Shown: positions 16,250 through 25,535 of the stretch, piece by piece
Position numbering within the stretch: the stretch's first letter is position 1
How the letters are laid out: every line of letters starts with the position of its first letter
Origin: Fervidicoccaceae archaeon
GTDB taxonomy: Archaea > Thermoproteota > Thermoprotei_A > Sulfolobales > Fervidicoccaceae
Assembly: GCA_038734945.1 (NCBI GenBank)
Contig: JAVYOA010000003.1
Coordinates: 16,907-80,906 of the forward strand
Direction of reading: 5' to 3'
Length of the DNA stretch: 64,000 nt
Notes under the pieces: generated by a model
Databases searched by the model: none
What the model was told of the DNA's origin: nothing
What the model saw: the letters and a program-made list of their open reading frames with translations, nothing else
Made by a program: the position numbers and the translations under genes

Positions 16250-17344
16250 ATGAGCTTCCAGATTTCTAAGGAGCAGCTGAGGGCTTTGCTCAAGGAGCTG
16301 AAGCAGTGGAGGGCGCCTGCAACAACACTGCTTTCCTTGTATATTCCCCCAGGGAGGCCCGTTAGCGATGTTGTCAACATGCTGAGAACCGAACTGAGTA
16401 TAACCGATAACATTAAGCTAAAGCGAACGAAGGATGCCGTCCAAACATCCTTGAGCATGGCTATAGACAGGCTTTCAAGCATTTCCAAAATCCCTGAGAA
16501 CGGGTTAGTTCTATTCTGTGGAGTCAACTCGGATACGGGAAAGCAGATATGCATGATGTTTTCCCCTCCTGAGACTGTTAAGATCTATTACTACAGAACA
16601 GATAAGTGGTTCCACACAGAGTTTCTCGAGGAAATGGTTTCCGAGAAGAACTATTATGGGCTAATAATAATTGAGAGGGATGAAGCAACAATAGGGCTTC
16701 TGAAGGGAACTACTATAGAGCTTCTCGACAACCTCATGAGCTATATTCCGGGAAAGCATACAAAAGGAGGGCAGAGCCAAAGGAGGTTCGATAGGATAAT
16801 TGAGCAGATGGTTGAGGACTTCTACAAGACTGTGGCTGAGAGGGTCAAGCAGCTCTTTGAACCAATCCTTCTTGAGGGAAAGTTAAAGGGAATACTGATT
16901 GGCGGCCCGGGCTATAGTAAGCAAGACTTTGTGAATGGGGAGTATCTTGAGAAGCGGTTCAGAGATCTGGTCATTAATAAGCTTATAGACGTTGGTTACC
17001 AGAATGAAGCGGGATTGAGAGAGCTGGTGATAAAGGCCTCTGATGTTCTTCAGGACCACAGATATTCAGATGCATTCAAGAGGGTTGAGGAATTGAAAAC
17101 TCATATGGCTAAGGCAGATGGACTGGCCATTTTTGGCTATGATGAGGTTAAACAGGCTGCTGATATTGGAGCTCTTCAGGTCTTGCTTGTTGTGGAGGAT
17201 CACCCCCTCATTGACGAATTGGAAGCTCTAGCAAAGAAGTCTGGTGCAGAATTGGTAGTTGTTCCCCTGAATTCTCCGGAGGGGGAATGGCTCCAGAGCT
17301 CCTTTGAAGGAATTGCAGGCATAGTGCGCTACAAGATATTCTAG
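16250..17344 (+). CDS. prf1: Peptide chain release factor aRF1
   Basis: Archaeal class 1 release factor, which reads all three stop codons and triggers peptide release. Domain 1 holds the stop-codon loop as NIKL (residues 54-57) where the classical motif is NIKS. Domain 2 holds GGQ at 173-175 (TKGGQSQRRFDR), and domain 3 follows (IFGYDEVKQAADIGALQVLL). It lacks the eukaryotic C-terminal tail, as usual; 364 residues is normal. An AAAGGAGG stretch and a GAGGT lie upstream of the ATG. The NIKL form is probably common in crenarchaea rather than a defect. Confidence 0.93.
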   Translation: MSFQISKEQLRALLKELKQWRAPATTLLSLYIPPGRPVSDVVNMLRTELSITDNIKLKRTKDAVQTSLSMAIDRLSSISKIPENGLVLFCGVNSDTGKQICMMFSPPETVKIYYYRTDKWFHTEFLEEMVSEKNYYGLIIIERDEATIGLLKGTTIELLDNLMSYIPGKHTKGGQSQRRFDRIIEQMVEDFYKTVAERVKQLFEPILLEGKLKGILIGGPGYSKQDFVNGEYLEKRFRDLVINKLIDVGYQNEAGLRELVIKASDVLQDHRYSDAFKRVEELKTHMAKADGLAIFGYDEVKQAADIGALQVLLVVEDHPLIDELEALAKKSGAELVVVPLNSPEGEWLQSSFEGIAGIVRYKIF

Positions 17345-17447
17345 TCTCTCTTCAGAGGCTCTGGGATCGTGTGAAATGAATAAAAAGGTCCTTTGCTAAT
17401 TTATTACACGAATAGAGCAGCTCATTATTTCAATGCGCTGATGCAGG

Positions 17448-18689
17448 ATGTCCAATAGAACCTCCATATGTGTTCTGTGCAAGGGCAATAAGGGTCTCTG
17501 CGGACTTAGAGAATGCCCTCTGCTAACAAGAACAAGGAGTATGTTCAAGATATATAGCAGAATAGTTAATGACTTGGACATAAGCGGTATGACGCCTCCC
17601 AGTGCAGTTGTTGGGGAAAAAGGCTATCCAGAGGTTCCACTTTTATTCAATATTGCAGAAGCTGTGGAGAAGGAGAAAGCCTCCATCTATGATGATCCTA
17701 AAGCATGGCACGGAAAACTTGGCCTAAAGGAAATAGTTGAGCTGAGGACTTCAATGATCAGCGGTCTATTGAGAGTCCCAGTATTTGACCCATGGAGGCT
17801 GTATGAAAAAGAAATCTCTCTTGCACTCGTCAGCACTACACCAGTTGATAGCGAAGCTTTCTTGAAGAAGCCTCCCAGGCTAGATCTCTCTTTTGACAGC
17901 GTTCTGAGACCAGTGGGTCTCATATCCCCCCTGCAGAGGCTCATAATTGAGGGGTCTCCTAAAATTCACAGAAGCCTGGAGAAAATGATTTGGGATGATG
18001 TCCTGGCAAGGAATGCAGTCATAGAGCTCTATATTAGCGGAATAGATGTATATGTGCTCGAGAGGGCACTGAGCCTAGGTTTGCTCGGTATGAAGAAAGG
18101 AAGAAAGCTTGTCCCAACTAGATGGGCAATAACTGCTATAGATGACATAATAAGCGACTTTTTGAGGGATAAAGTTCAACAGTTTGAGGAGCTAAGTCAA
18201 CCTGAAGTATACTATGGAGAATATCTCTACAATAAGTTTACTATTGTTCTCCTTCCGGGCACTTATGAGGGCATTTGGATAGAAGTGTGGCATCCTCGTA
18301 GCATATGGGCAATGGGCTCAAGAGCTCCGGAGATAGCAATAGTTAGAGAGGGGGTAAAGGGAAAGCCAAGACCTCCCGATGGTGGCTTCTCTGCAGCAAG
18401 ATTGGCTGTTCTGGAGCACCTATTCAATGAGAGGAGAAACGCAAAATTCATAATATTAAGGGAGGTTATGCCTCAATACAGCGTTCCTCTGGGGAACTGG
18501 CACATAAGAGAGACTGTTAGGTCTGCTCTCCGCTCGCCTCCCTTGAAAGTCAATAGCATTGACGAGATTTTCGATCTGCTGGAGATGAGAGCTAGTTCGA
18601 GGGAGGCTATAGAGCTATTCAGAGATGCTTTAAATAGGATTATTAGCCAGAAGAGTATTCTTCAGTACCTAAACTGGGGAAAAGAATAG
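17448..18689 (+). CDS. nreA: DNA repair protein NreA
   Basis: Archaea-specific NreA family (COG1602), linked in haloarchaea to DNA damage repair through PCNA. Seen: an N-terminal zinc-finger-like cluster C8-x2-C11 and CGLRECP near residues 18-23, the long conserved core with DPWRLYEKEISLALVSTTPVD split, and a C-terminal PIP box QKSILQYL at residues 401-408 that fits the QxxIxx(F/Y)L PCNA pattern. 413 residues is usual. It follows aRF1 by about 100 bp and is 15 bp before the M50 protease gene, with which it is probably cotranscribed. Confidence 0.88.
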   Translation: MSNRTSICVLCKGNKGLCGLRECPLLTRTRSMFKIYSRIVNDLDISGMTPPSAVVGEKGYPEVPLLFNIAEAVEKEKASIYDDPKAWHGKLGLKEIVELRTSMISGLLRVPVFDPWRLYEKEISLALVSTTPVDSEAFLKKPPRLDLSFDSVLRPVGLISPLQRLIIEGSPKIHRSLEKMIWDDVLARNAVIELYISGIDVYVLERALSLGLLGMKKGRKLVPTRWAITAIDDIISDFLRDKVQQFEELSQPEVYYGEYLYNKFTIVLLPGTYEGIWIEVWHPRSIWAMGSRAPEIAIVREGVKGKPRPPDGGFSAARLAVLEHLFNERRNAKFIILREVMPQYSVPLGNWHIRETVRSALRSPPLKVNSIDEIFDLLEMRASSREAIELFRDALNRIISQKSILQYLNWGKE

Positions 18690-18704
18690 ATAGCGTGAAG
18701 GAAA

Positions 18705-19256
18705 ATGTTTGCAGGAATCATATATAGACTGAATGAGAAGGAAGGATATTCCTTGGCAGTTGGTGCTGCCGCCGTTGTTTTGGCGCTTGTTGGTAAATTC
18801 TCTTATCTTGGAATAATTTCTGTCCTTATAGGATTCTTTATGCACGAGATGGCACACAGGTTCTTTGCTAGAAGAGCTATGTGCAGCAGCAGGTTTGTTC
18901 TTGATCCTTTGGGTTTAGCTATAACACTGATATCATCTATCCTTCCCCTTGCATTTCTTGCGCCAGGATATGTTGGAATTTATTGCTATGGGAATGTTCT
19001 GAGAAGAGGGGATATGCTAAAAATAAGCTCTGGAGGTATAGCAACTAACTTAGCTCTTTCTATTATTGGAGCGATTCTCTATCCTATTTCTCCTGCCTTT
19101 TTCTCGACATTCTCAGTGATAAATGCTTGGTTTGCTCTATTCAATTTGATACCGTTCGGTCCATTTGATGGTGCCAAGATCTTCAAGATAAGTAAGCTGA
19201 TCTGGATTATTATGTTTATTTTGTCTCTTTCCCTCTACCTATACTGGATAATCTGA
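18705..19256 (+). CDS. M50 family membrane metalloprotease-like protein
   Basis: A 183-residue membrane protein with about five hydrophobic segments. The zinc motif HEMAH (H47, E48, H51) sits in a transmembrane helix, and the second M50 motif NLIPFGPFDG lies near residue 150, supplying the metal-binding Asp. It is a minimal site-2-protease core without PDZ or CBS domains. Substrates are unknown; regulated intramembrane proteolysis is the family role. It is 15 bp after nreA on the same strand. Confidence 0.82.
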   Translation: MFAGIIYRLNEKEGYSLAVGAAAVVLALVGKFSYLGIISVLIGFFMHEMAHRFFARRAMCSSRFVLDPLGLAITLISSILPLAFLAPGYVGIYCYGNVLRRGDMLKISSGGIATNLALSIIGAILYPISPAFFSTFSVINAWFALFNLIPFGPFDGAKIFKISKLIWIIMFILSLSLYLYWII

Positions 19257-19353
19257 TATTCCTCTGATCATAAATTGGTGAGGATTCCAGCTGTAGGGCT
19301 CTGACATACAAGCGGCTAATCTATATAAGAGGAGAAAGAAAAAGAGAAAAGCG

Positions 19354-19692
19354 GTGCACAATTTGACTGAGAAGGTCAGAAAGATAGCTGTTTTTGAGGG
19401 AAAAGCCAGAATTGGAGAGATCATGGGAGGGCTGACAAATATACAGCTGAGACCTGAAGACTTCTCCAGTCCTGTCGCTCTCCAGATGGCCTTTTCAAGA
19501 ATATATGAAGGTGTGATAAAGGCTCTAGAGGAGGGGCCCAAGAAGAGGTTTGTAGCAGAGGTTAAAATGACTGATTCTCTTGGTAATCAGATTGTCATGG
19601 GCATTGATCTTGGAGAGGCTCCACCTCCATTTAGCAAAAGCGAAGTGAAAGCAAGAATTACAGTTGAACTCTTTGAGGAAGAGGAGGAATAG
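19354..19692 (+). CDS. Unknown small protein, first of a three-gene cluster
   Basis: A 112-residue soluble protein I do not recognise. It looks alpha/beta, with a helix around SPVALQMAFSRIYEGVIKALEEG and paired strands RFVAEVKMTDSLGNQIVMGIDLG, and an acidic tail (EEEEE). GTG start at 19354 following an A/G-rich stretch; a TATA-like CTATATAAG occurs about 34 nt upstream at 19320-19328, so this gene probably heads a transcription unit with the next two genes. No enzyme motif is visible. Confidence 0.6.
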   Translation: MHNLTEKVRKIAVFEGKARIGEIMGGLTNIQLRPEDFSSPVALQMAFSRIYEGVIKALEEGPKKRFVAEVKMTDSLGNQIVMGIDLGEAPPPFSKSEVKARITVELFEEEEE

Positions 19693-19737
19693 CACCACAG
19701 TATCTTTGATAAGGATATCACATTAGCTGGACTGCGG

Positions 19738-20124
19738 GTGGGCAGAACGAGACTTCCAAAAAGCTACATTCTATATGATAAAGCATTGGAAGAATATGGA
19801 GCACTCATTGAGAGAGTGAAGAAAGAGGGAAAAACCCATTTTAGCGAGATCATCGTAACTTGTGAGCCTGTTTCAGTAGTCGGCACAATTTTCATTAAGA
19901 ACTCTCAAGTTATCTCTCACGTTGAACTTGTGGCGGGATCCAACTCTATACTACTGCCTCCACCTCCCCTGGCTGAAAGCTACGTAGTTTTGGAAGCTGA
20001 TGGTTGGGGAGAGGCTATAAAAATTGATATTCAAAATGTGAGGGATCCTTCTTCGAGGATTCTCGATGTCCTCTCCGCACTGGAGTCTGGTGCTTTCAGC
20101 TGCAAGGAAAAGGGGAGAGAATAA
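19738..20124 (+). CDS. Unknown protein, second of a three-gene cluster
   Basis: A 128-residue soluble protein of unknown family. Beta-strand-rich in the middle (IIVTCEPVSVVGTIFI, SHVELVAGSNSILLPPPP), helical near both ends, with one Cys near the C-terminus. GTG start at 19738, 45 bp after the previous gene; the stop shares its last A with the ATG of the next gene (TAATG), which suggests coupled translation with the DNA-binding-like protein. No signal peptide or membrane segment. Confidence 0.55.
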   Translation: MGRTRLPKSYILYDKALEEYGALIERVKKEGKTHFSEIIVTCEPVSVVGTIFIKNSQVISHVELVAGSNSILLPPPPLAESYVVLEADGWGEAIKIDIQNVRDPSSRILDVLSALESGAFSCKEKGRE

Positions 20125-20423
20125 TGAGATGGCCAAAAAAGAGAGAGCTCTTGGCCTTCTATTTTCTCTCGAAGGAAATGCAAGAGAAGGAGGTTTCTGC
20201 CTTTGAAATTGCAAGTGCTCTCAAAACGGAGCTCTGCTTATCCATGGCAACTTCGAGGAGAATAGTGAAGAGGCTGCTATCTCTTGGAATGCTTGAAAGA
20301 GGCTCTGAAGGAAGGCTGAAAGTGAGGAAGATGGAAGATTACTTTGAAAAAGCTTACAGCAAATATAAGGAAGATAGGTGCAGAAGAAAGAAGCGTATGG
20401 GTAAGATAGAGAGAGGGAAGTGA
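20124..20423 (+). CDS. Small winged-helix-like protein
   Basis: A 99-residue basic protein. The pattern SAFEIASALKTELCLSMATSRRIVKRLLSLGMLERGSEGRLKVRK (described over residues about 25-69) fits a helix-turn-helix plus wing: helix, recognition helix, then a short hairpin. The C-terminus is very basic (RCRRKKRMGKIERGK), consistent with nucleic acid binding. It starts within the stop of the preceding gene. It could be a DNA-binding regulator or part of an RNA-protein complex; the exact role is unknown. Confidence 0.6.
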   Translation: MRWPKKRELLAFYFLSKEMQEKEVSAFEIASALKTELCLSMATSRRIVKRLLSLGMLERGSEGRLKVRKMEDYFEKAYSKYKEDRCRRKKRMGKIERGK

Positions 20424-20501
20424 ACTTATCTTCTTCACATTAAAAATAAAATTTTAGAGTAAAAACCATTATATTGTTTTCAAAATATTTTGAATTGAAT
20501 T

Positions 20502-21785
20502 ATGGTGATGAGATTGACATTTGATGTGGACAGAGTCAGAGAGGATTTTCCTATATTAAACAGAAAAATAAATGGACGACAGCTGATATACTTTGACAAT
20601 GCAGCTACAACCCAGAGGCCAAAGCAGGTAGTAGAGGCTATAGCAAGATTCTACCTTCATAGCAATGCTAATGTCCATAGGGGAATGCATGCTCTTTCTC
20701 AGGAAGCTAGCCAGATGTTCGAGGAAGCTCATGAGACTGTTGCTAAATTTATCAATGCAGATTCATGGCAAGAAATAGTTTTGACATTGAACACGACAGA
20801 TTCCATAAACTTGGTTGCTTGGGGATGGGGGCTGAAAAATCTATCTCCAGGCGATGAAATATTGCTAACAGTTATGGATCATCACAGCAATATGCTGCCC
20901 TGGAGAATTGTTGCTAGCAAACTTGGTGCAGTTGTGAAGTATGTTGATATAGATGATGAGGGAAGAATTAACTATGATGACCTCGAAGAGAAGCTCAATG
21001 AGAGGACTAAGATAGTTGCCTTCCCTATGGCGAGCAATGTTGTGGGAACAATTAATGATATTAGAAGAATATCGAGGCTTGCTCACTCAGTTGGAGCGAT
21101 AGTTGTTGGAGATGGTGCCCAATATGTTCCACATGTACCAACAGATGTTAGGAGCCTAGAGCTTGACTTCATGGCATTCAGTGGGCATAAAATGCTAGGC
21201 CCCATGGGAGTAGGAATTCTATGGGGAAGGAGAGATGTGCTTGAGGAACTCATGCCATTCAGGGTTGGAGGAGAGACTATTGAGGATGTGACTCTGGAGA
21301 GCATCAAGTGGCAACCCCTTCCCTGGAGGCTAGAAGCTGGAACTCCGAATGTTGCAGGGATGATAGGACTGGCTGAGGCAGTGAAGTATTTGAGTAGAAT
21401 TGGAATGGAGAATGTGAGAAAACATGACATTGAGCTAACCGACAGGGCTCTTAGATTATTGATGGAGCTTGGAGAGGAAGTCTCAATTCTTGGTCCAAAG
21501 AGAGCGGAAGAGAGAACGGGATTAATAGCATTCAATATAAAGGGACTGCATTATCACACTGTTGCAAAGGCTCTGGATATCTTTGGAATCGCTGTTAGGA
21601 GTGGAGGACATTGTGCCCATCCGCTCCATTATAGGCTCGGAACGAGGGGAAGCGTAAGGGCAAGTTTCTACATATACAATACAGTTCAGGAGGTCAATGC
21701 CTTCTATGAAGCTCTGAAAGCCATATTATCGCTGAGAGAGAGGCTTTCTTCTGAGCCTGTAGAAGAGGTTTGCACGGGCACTTGA
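20502..21785 (+). CDS. sufS: Cysteine desulfurase, SufS/class II
   Basis: PLP enzyme that takes sulfur from cysteine for Fe-S clusters and thiolation. Seen: NAATTQRP near residue 34, VMDHHSNMLPW near 124, the Schiff-base lysine K230 in FSGHKMLGPMG, and the catalytic C371 in RSGGHCAHPL. 427 residues is slightly long, with a C-terminal extension ending CTGT. No sufBCD or iscU neighbour is present, so it is an orphan here. The start is uncertain: ATG 20502, ATG 20508 or TTG 20514, the last with GGTGA 5 nt upstream. Confidence 0.9.
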   Translation: MVMRLTFDVDRVREDFPILNRKINGRQLIYFDNAATTQRPKQVVEAIARFYLHSNANVHRGMHALSQEASQMFEEAHETVAKFINADSWQEIVLTLNTTDSINLVAWGWGLKNLSPGDEILLTVMDHHSNMLPWRIVASKLGAVVKYVDIDDEGRINYDDLEEKLNERTKIVAFPMASNVVGTINDIRRISRLAHSVGAIVVGDGAQYVPHVPTDVRSLELDFMAFSGHKMLGPMGVGILWGRRDVLEELMPFRVGGETIEDVTLESIKWQPLPWRLEAGTPNVAGMIGLAEAVKYLSRIGMENVRKHDIELTDRALRLLMELGEEVSILGPKRAEERTGLIAFNIKGLHYHTVAKALDIFGIAVRSGGHCAHPLHYRLGTRGSVRASFYIYNTVQEVNAFYEALKAILSLRERLSSEPVEEVCTGT

Positions 21786-21792
21786 GGCAGCA

Positions 21793-22758
21793 CTACTGCA
21801 CAGAAACGCACCCAACTCTCTCGACAGCATTTCTTACTATTCTCGCAACTAAGCTGATTCCAACTTTGCTTGGCATAAGCTTCATCGCGAACTTTGCATA
21901 TGTTGGTATTGGGGATCCACTTGCTTTTGGATGTCCGCCCCCTCCCAGCTCATATGCTATGTTTCTAACATTGCATCTGTTCGATCTGAACTCGAGCTTC
22001 CCCCTCTCATTAACGATTACTGCTATATCTGCATTGAATCGGGCCAGCATGAATTGTCCAAGCAAGCTAGAACTAATTTCGGGCTCTTTCTTAATACCAA
22101 TAGCAATTTTCAACTTCCCGCTCTCTAAGAGAAACACTTTTTCAATAAAGCTCTTTATATTCCTGAGCTCTAGCTCATGAATCTCTATTGCTCTAGGTAT
22201 TGCCAATTTCATCAAGCTATCTATGCTTTCAGAAGATAGGAATGCTCTGTGCACCTTTGTCAGCCAAGATGGATCTCTACTGAAGCCGACATATCTGACT
22301 AAAAAGGGAGAAAGTGGTTCATCGAACCTCCATTGATCTGCTGAGCATGTAATCTTAGCAAGATCAGCTATATAGGAATCTCCTTTGGCTTCTTCAGCTG
22401 CTATGCCAGTAGCGCATAGATCCTCATTCAATTTCAGCTCAATATTGGAATGCAACGCCGCATTCTTCCATTCATCTCTCCAAACATGATGATCAATCCA
22501 TACCACTCTTTTTCCTCTTTTTCTAGCAGAAGACAAAATTTCCAGAGCATCCTCGAAAATTGCGGGATTTGGGCCGAGATCTGTTATAGCTATTAGTTCG
22601 ACTTCCTGCATCCTCCTGCGAAATGATCTGAGAGTTAAGTGAAGAGAGTCAGGTTCAGTAAAAGCAACAGTATAATCATTTACATTCCATGCTCTCAGAA
22701 GGACTGCTGACGAAGCTACCCCATCAAGGTCCGTATGAGTGATTGAAAGCACAGTCAA
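21793..22758 (-). CDS. DHH family phosphoesterase
   Basis: DHH/DHHA1 phosphoesterase of 321 residues, the RecJ/NrnA/oligoribonuclease-like superfamily. Motifs: HTDLDG (H8, D10, D12), TDLGPNP near 59, the eponymous DHH at 89-91, and the C-terminal DHHA1 substrate motif GGGGHPKASG. The metal ligands look complete, so it should hydrolyse small nucleic acid or dinucleotide phosphodiesters; the exact substrate is not readable. Convergent with sufS (7-bp gap). Confidence 0.85.
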   Translation of the reverse strand: MTVLSITHTDLDGVASSAVLLRAWNVNDYTVAFTEPDSLHLTLRSFRRRMQEVELIAITDLGPNPAIFEDALEILSSARKRGKRVVWIDHHVWRDEWKNAALHSNIELKLNEDLCATGIAAEEAKGDSYIADLAKITCSADQWRFDEPLSPFLVRYVGFSRDPSWLTKVHRAFLSSESIDSLMKLAIPRAIEIHELELRNIKSFIEKVFLLESGKLKIAIGIKKEPEISSSLLGQFMLARFNADIAVIVNERGKLEFRSNRCNVRNIAYELGGGGHPKASGSPIPTYAKFAMKLMPSKVGISLVARIVRNAVERVGCVSVQ

Positions 22759-22847
22759 ATCCCACGTCGCCTCAATCTATACAAGTTTAGAAATTTTCCA
22801 TTTTAAAATAGATGCTTTTTCGAGTTGATTGGCTTCTGAGCATGGAT

Positions 22848-23834
22848 TTATGAGATAGAGCTTTCTCCTTTAAATAGAACAAGAGACGAAGAATGCACTG
22901 CTACGTATGCTTTTTCACCCTCTTTCCACTCCTCATCAGCTCTTACCCTGACGAGAACTTTCAATCCACCATCGAGTTCGAGCTCCACTAGCTTGTAGGA
23001 GCCAAGGTACTGAATCCTCTTGATTGTTCCTTTCAGCTGTCCTTCTGTTCTGCTTAGCTGAGCATCCTCAGGTCTAAAGCCAACAGAGTCTGCACCGTCT
23101 ATGCCTAACAGATTTGCTGGAAGAAGGTTGCTATGACCGATAAAATTGAAGACAAACAAGTTCTTGGGCTTCCTGTATATCTCAAAGGGAGATCCGCTCT
23201 GAACAATTTTCCCATAGTTAAGCAGCATTATTCTATCGGCAAGCGCCATAGCCTCTTCCTGGTCATGTGTGACATGTATTACTGTCATCTCGAGCTCCTT
23301 TTGAAGTTCTTTTAGGAAGCCTCTAACCTCAATTCTAACTCTCGCATCAAGGTTGCTCAGAGGCTCGTCCAATAGCAATATCCGTGGCTCCTTTACGAGA
23401 GCTCTTGCTATGGCTACTCTCTGTTGCTGTCCTCCGGAGAGCTGTGATGGGTATTTCTCGAGCTCGCTGGCTATTCCAAGTATCTGAGCTACTTGCCTTA
23501 TTCTTTTATCTATATCTGCTTTACTAAGCTTCTTTATTCTGAGAGGCACAGCAATGTTTTCATACGCTGTTAGATGGGGATAAAGTGCATAGTTCTGAAA
23601 GACAAGTCCTATGTTTCTCATATATGGAGGAAGATATGTTATATCCTCCTCATCGAGAAGAACTTTACCAGCATCAGGATACTCAAGGCCAGCTATAATT
23701 CTAAGAGTTGTCGTCTTTCCTGAACCGCTTGGTCCCAGCACTACATTGTAGCTCTTGTCGGCAAATACGTAGTCCTCTATCATGAGCTCGAACTTACCAT
23801 ACTTCTTCCTAATTCCTTTCAATCCAAGGGCCAT
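22848..23834 (-). CDS. Sugar-type ABC importer ATPase (MalK/UgpC-like)
   Basis: ABC ATPase of about 328 residues. Walker A GPSGSGKTT is at 34-42, the signature is LSGGQQQR, Walker B LLLDEPLSNLDAR and the switch His in VTHDQEEA. The C-terminal third is an OB-fold TOBE domain with VGFRPEDAQL, typical of CUT1 (MalK-like) ATPases. ATG at 23834 has AGGAGGTG upstream, so the longer reading from 23885 is rejected. It is the last gene of a minus-strand operon after the binding protein and fused permease. The substrate is probably a sugar or sugar-like solute. Confidence 0.88.
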   Translation of the reverse strand: MALGLKGIRKKYGKFELMIEDYVFADKSYNVVLGPSGSGKTTTLRIIAGLEYPDAGKVLLDEEDITYLPPYMRNIGLVFQNYALYPHLTAYENIAVPLRIKKLSKADIDKRIRQVAQILGIASELEKYPSQLSGGQQQRVAIARALVKEPRILLLDEPLSNLDARVRIEVRGFLKELQKELEMTVIHVTHDQEEAMALADRIMLLNYGKIVQSGSPFEIYRKPKNLFVFNFIGHSNLLPANLLGIDGADSVGFRPEDAQLSRTEGQLKGTIKRIQYLGSYKLVELELDGGLKVLVRVRADEEWKEGEKAYVAVHSSSLVLFKGESSIS

Positions 23835-23838
23835 ATAT

Positions 23839-25524
23839 TCAGACACCTCCTGAACCCCAGATCTTCTGCAGATTGTTCCTTCCAAAATAAAGTAGGAAAA
23901 GCGGAGGTATCGAGCTTATCACTCCCGCTGCTGCAACACCGCCATAGCTCATTGATACTGGACTCATGAGAAGCCCAATGAAGATAGAGAACGTTTGGGC
24001 TCCAGATAAGGATAGGGGATGGGAAAGATCAAGAGGAGAGTAGGTAAATGCTAGGGGGAATATCAGGGCTCCCCATGAATAAAGAAAAGCATAGATAGCG
24101 GCAACGCTCAATCCGCTTCTACTCAATGGAAGGACCATTCTAGCAAAAGTCCTCAGGGGATTAAGACCGTCAACCTGGGCAGCCTCCTCAAGTTGCTTTG
24201 GAAACTTGAGATAATAGTTGTAGAGAATCCATGTGGTTACAGGAATTGTCATTATAGGATATGTTAGGATAAGAGCCCACCATGTGTTTATGATTCCTAA
24301 ATACTTCAGTATTGAGAACAGAGGAATTATGTAAATTAGTGTTGGAGTGGCATTCAGATAAAGAATGTAAATGAGCAGATTTCTTCCCCCTGCTTTGTGC
24401 AGGGCCATAGAATATGCCAATGGAGCAGAAAATCCTAGTGTTATAATTGTATTTATTGATGATACTGCTAAGGTCGTTATAATATATGGAAGGCCTTCGG
24501 TGAACATCAGCCTGAAGTTCGACATTGATAGAGTTTTTGGAAAAATCGTTGGAGGAATGCTGATCAGTTCAATGGGAGTCTTCAGAGAGACAACAATTAC
24601 CCAATACATTGGCACTAGAAAGAAAATTAGGTAGAGAGCCATTACTATCTTGTGAACCCAAAGCGGTAGGTCAAAAGATGGAAGGAAAGATGGAGCGGGG
24701 AACTTGACAAATTTTCTCGAACCAAGTGCCTTTATGTATAGCACAGCCAGCGCAGTTGAGAGTATGCTCATTAATACAATGATAGCAGCTGCATATCCTG
24801 GAACGCCAGAGTAGAACTGATCGAAAGCATAGTAAGCTAAGTTATCAAGAATGCGGGGACCTGCCTGAGAGGTTCCTATATAAATGGGATCGAATGTGAA
24901 GAGGCCTGTTATTGTCATCAAGACGAATGCTGCTATTATCTGTGGCACAATGAGGGGCAAGTCAATCATAAATAGCTTTTTGGCTCCGCTTACTCCATCA
25001 ACGCTAGCAGCTGCTTCTATTTCCTTTGGAATTGATGCGAGGCCTGAGTAAATAATGAGAGTTGCCATTGGGAGGCTTCTCCAGACGTTTACTAGAACAA
25101 CTGTCCAGATGGACGAAGCCAGGTTCTCCTTTGTAAAATAGTATGCAAGTCCAAAAAAAGGATTTATCATTAGATACCACATGCTCGCAGCAGTTACCGG
25201 GGGTATGAAGGCAGGCAGCATTATGAGGAAGAGCCATTTGTTCCCTACTCTTTTAAGAGCGACAGCAAGTGGAATAGCTAGAAGAACGTCCAGAACAGGA
25301 GTGCTTATCATGTACAATATGGTGTTGAACGTTATTCTAGTAAGATATGGATCTTTCTGGAACCACAAATAATTATCAAGTCCAGAGTAGTGAAGGTTCC
25401 CAAGAACGTCCTGAGTATATAAGCTTAAAATGAAATTGCTAACTATGGGATAGATTGTAAATATAAGAAGATAGGCTATGGCAGGTATAGAGAGTAAAAA
25501 AATGTATTTGTTTATCCTTCTCAT
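23839..25524 (-). CDS. Fused MalF-MalG-type ABC permease
   Basis: One polypeptide of about 561 residues containing two complete binding-protein-dependent permease modules. Module 1 (about residues 5-275) has the coupling motif EAAASVDGVSGAKKLFMIDLP, and module 2 (about 290-555) has EEAAQVDGLNPLRTFARMVLP. In CUT1 importers these are normally separate MalF and MalG proteins. About twelve hydrophobic segments. ATG at 25524 follows GAGGGGC. I checked for a stop or frameshift between the modules and none is present; the linker runs around KALGSRKFVKFPAPSF. Partner genes are the binding protein before and the ATPase after. Confidence 0.85.
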   Translation of the reverse strand: MRRINKYIFLLSIPAIAYLLIFTIYPIVSNFILSLYTQDVLGNLHYSGLDNYLWFQKDPYLTRITFNTILYMISTPVLDVLLAIPLAVALKRVGNKWLFLIMLPAFIPPVTAASMWYLMINPFFGLAYYFTKENLASSIWTVVLVNVWRSLPMATLIIYSGLASIPKEIEAAASVDGVSGAKKLFMIDLPLIVPQIIAAFVLMTITGLFTFDPIYIGTSQAGPRILDNLAYYAFDQFYSGVPGYAAAIIVLMSILSTALAVLYIKALGSRKFVKFPAPSFLPSFDLPLWVHKIVMALYLIFFLVPMYWVIVVSLKTPIELISIPPTIFPKTLSMSNFRLMFTEGLPYIITTLAVSSINTIITLGFSAPLAYSMALHKAGGRNLLIYILYLNATPTLIYIIPLFSILKYLGIINTWWALILTYPIMTIPVTTWILYNYYLKFPKQLEEAAQVDGLNPLRTFARMVLPLSRSGLSVAAIYAFLYSWGALIFPLAFTYSPLDLSHPLSLSGAQTFSIFIGLLMSPVSMSYGGVAAAGVISSIPPLFLLYFGRNNLQKIWGSGGV

Positions 25525-25535
25525 ATTAAAGCCCC

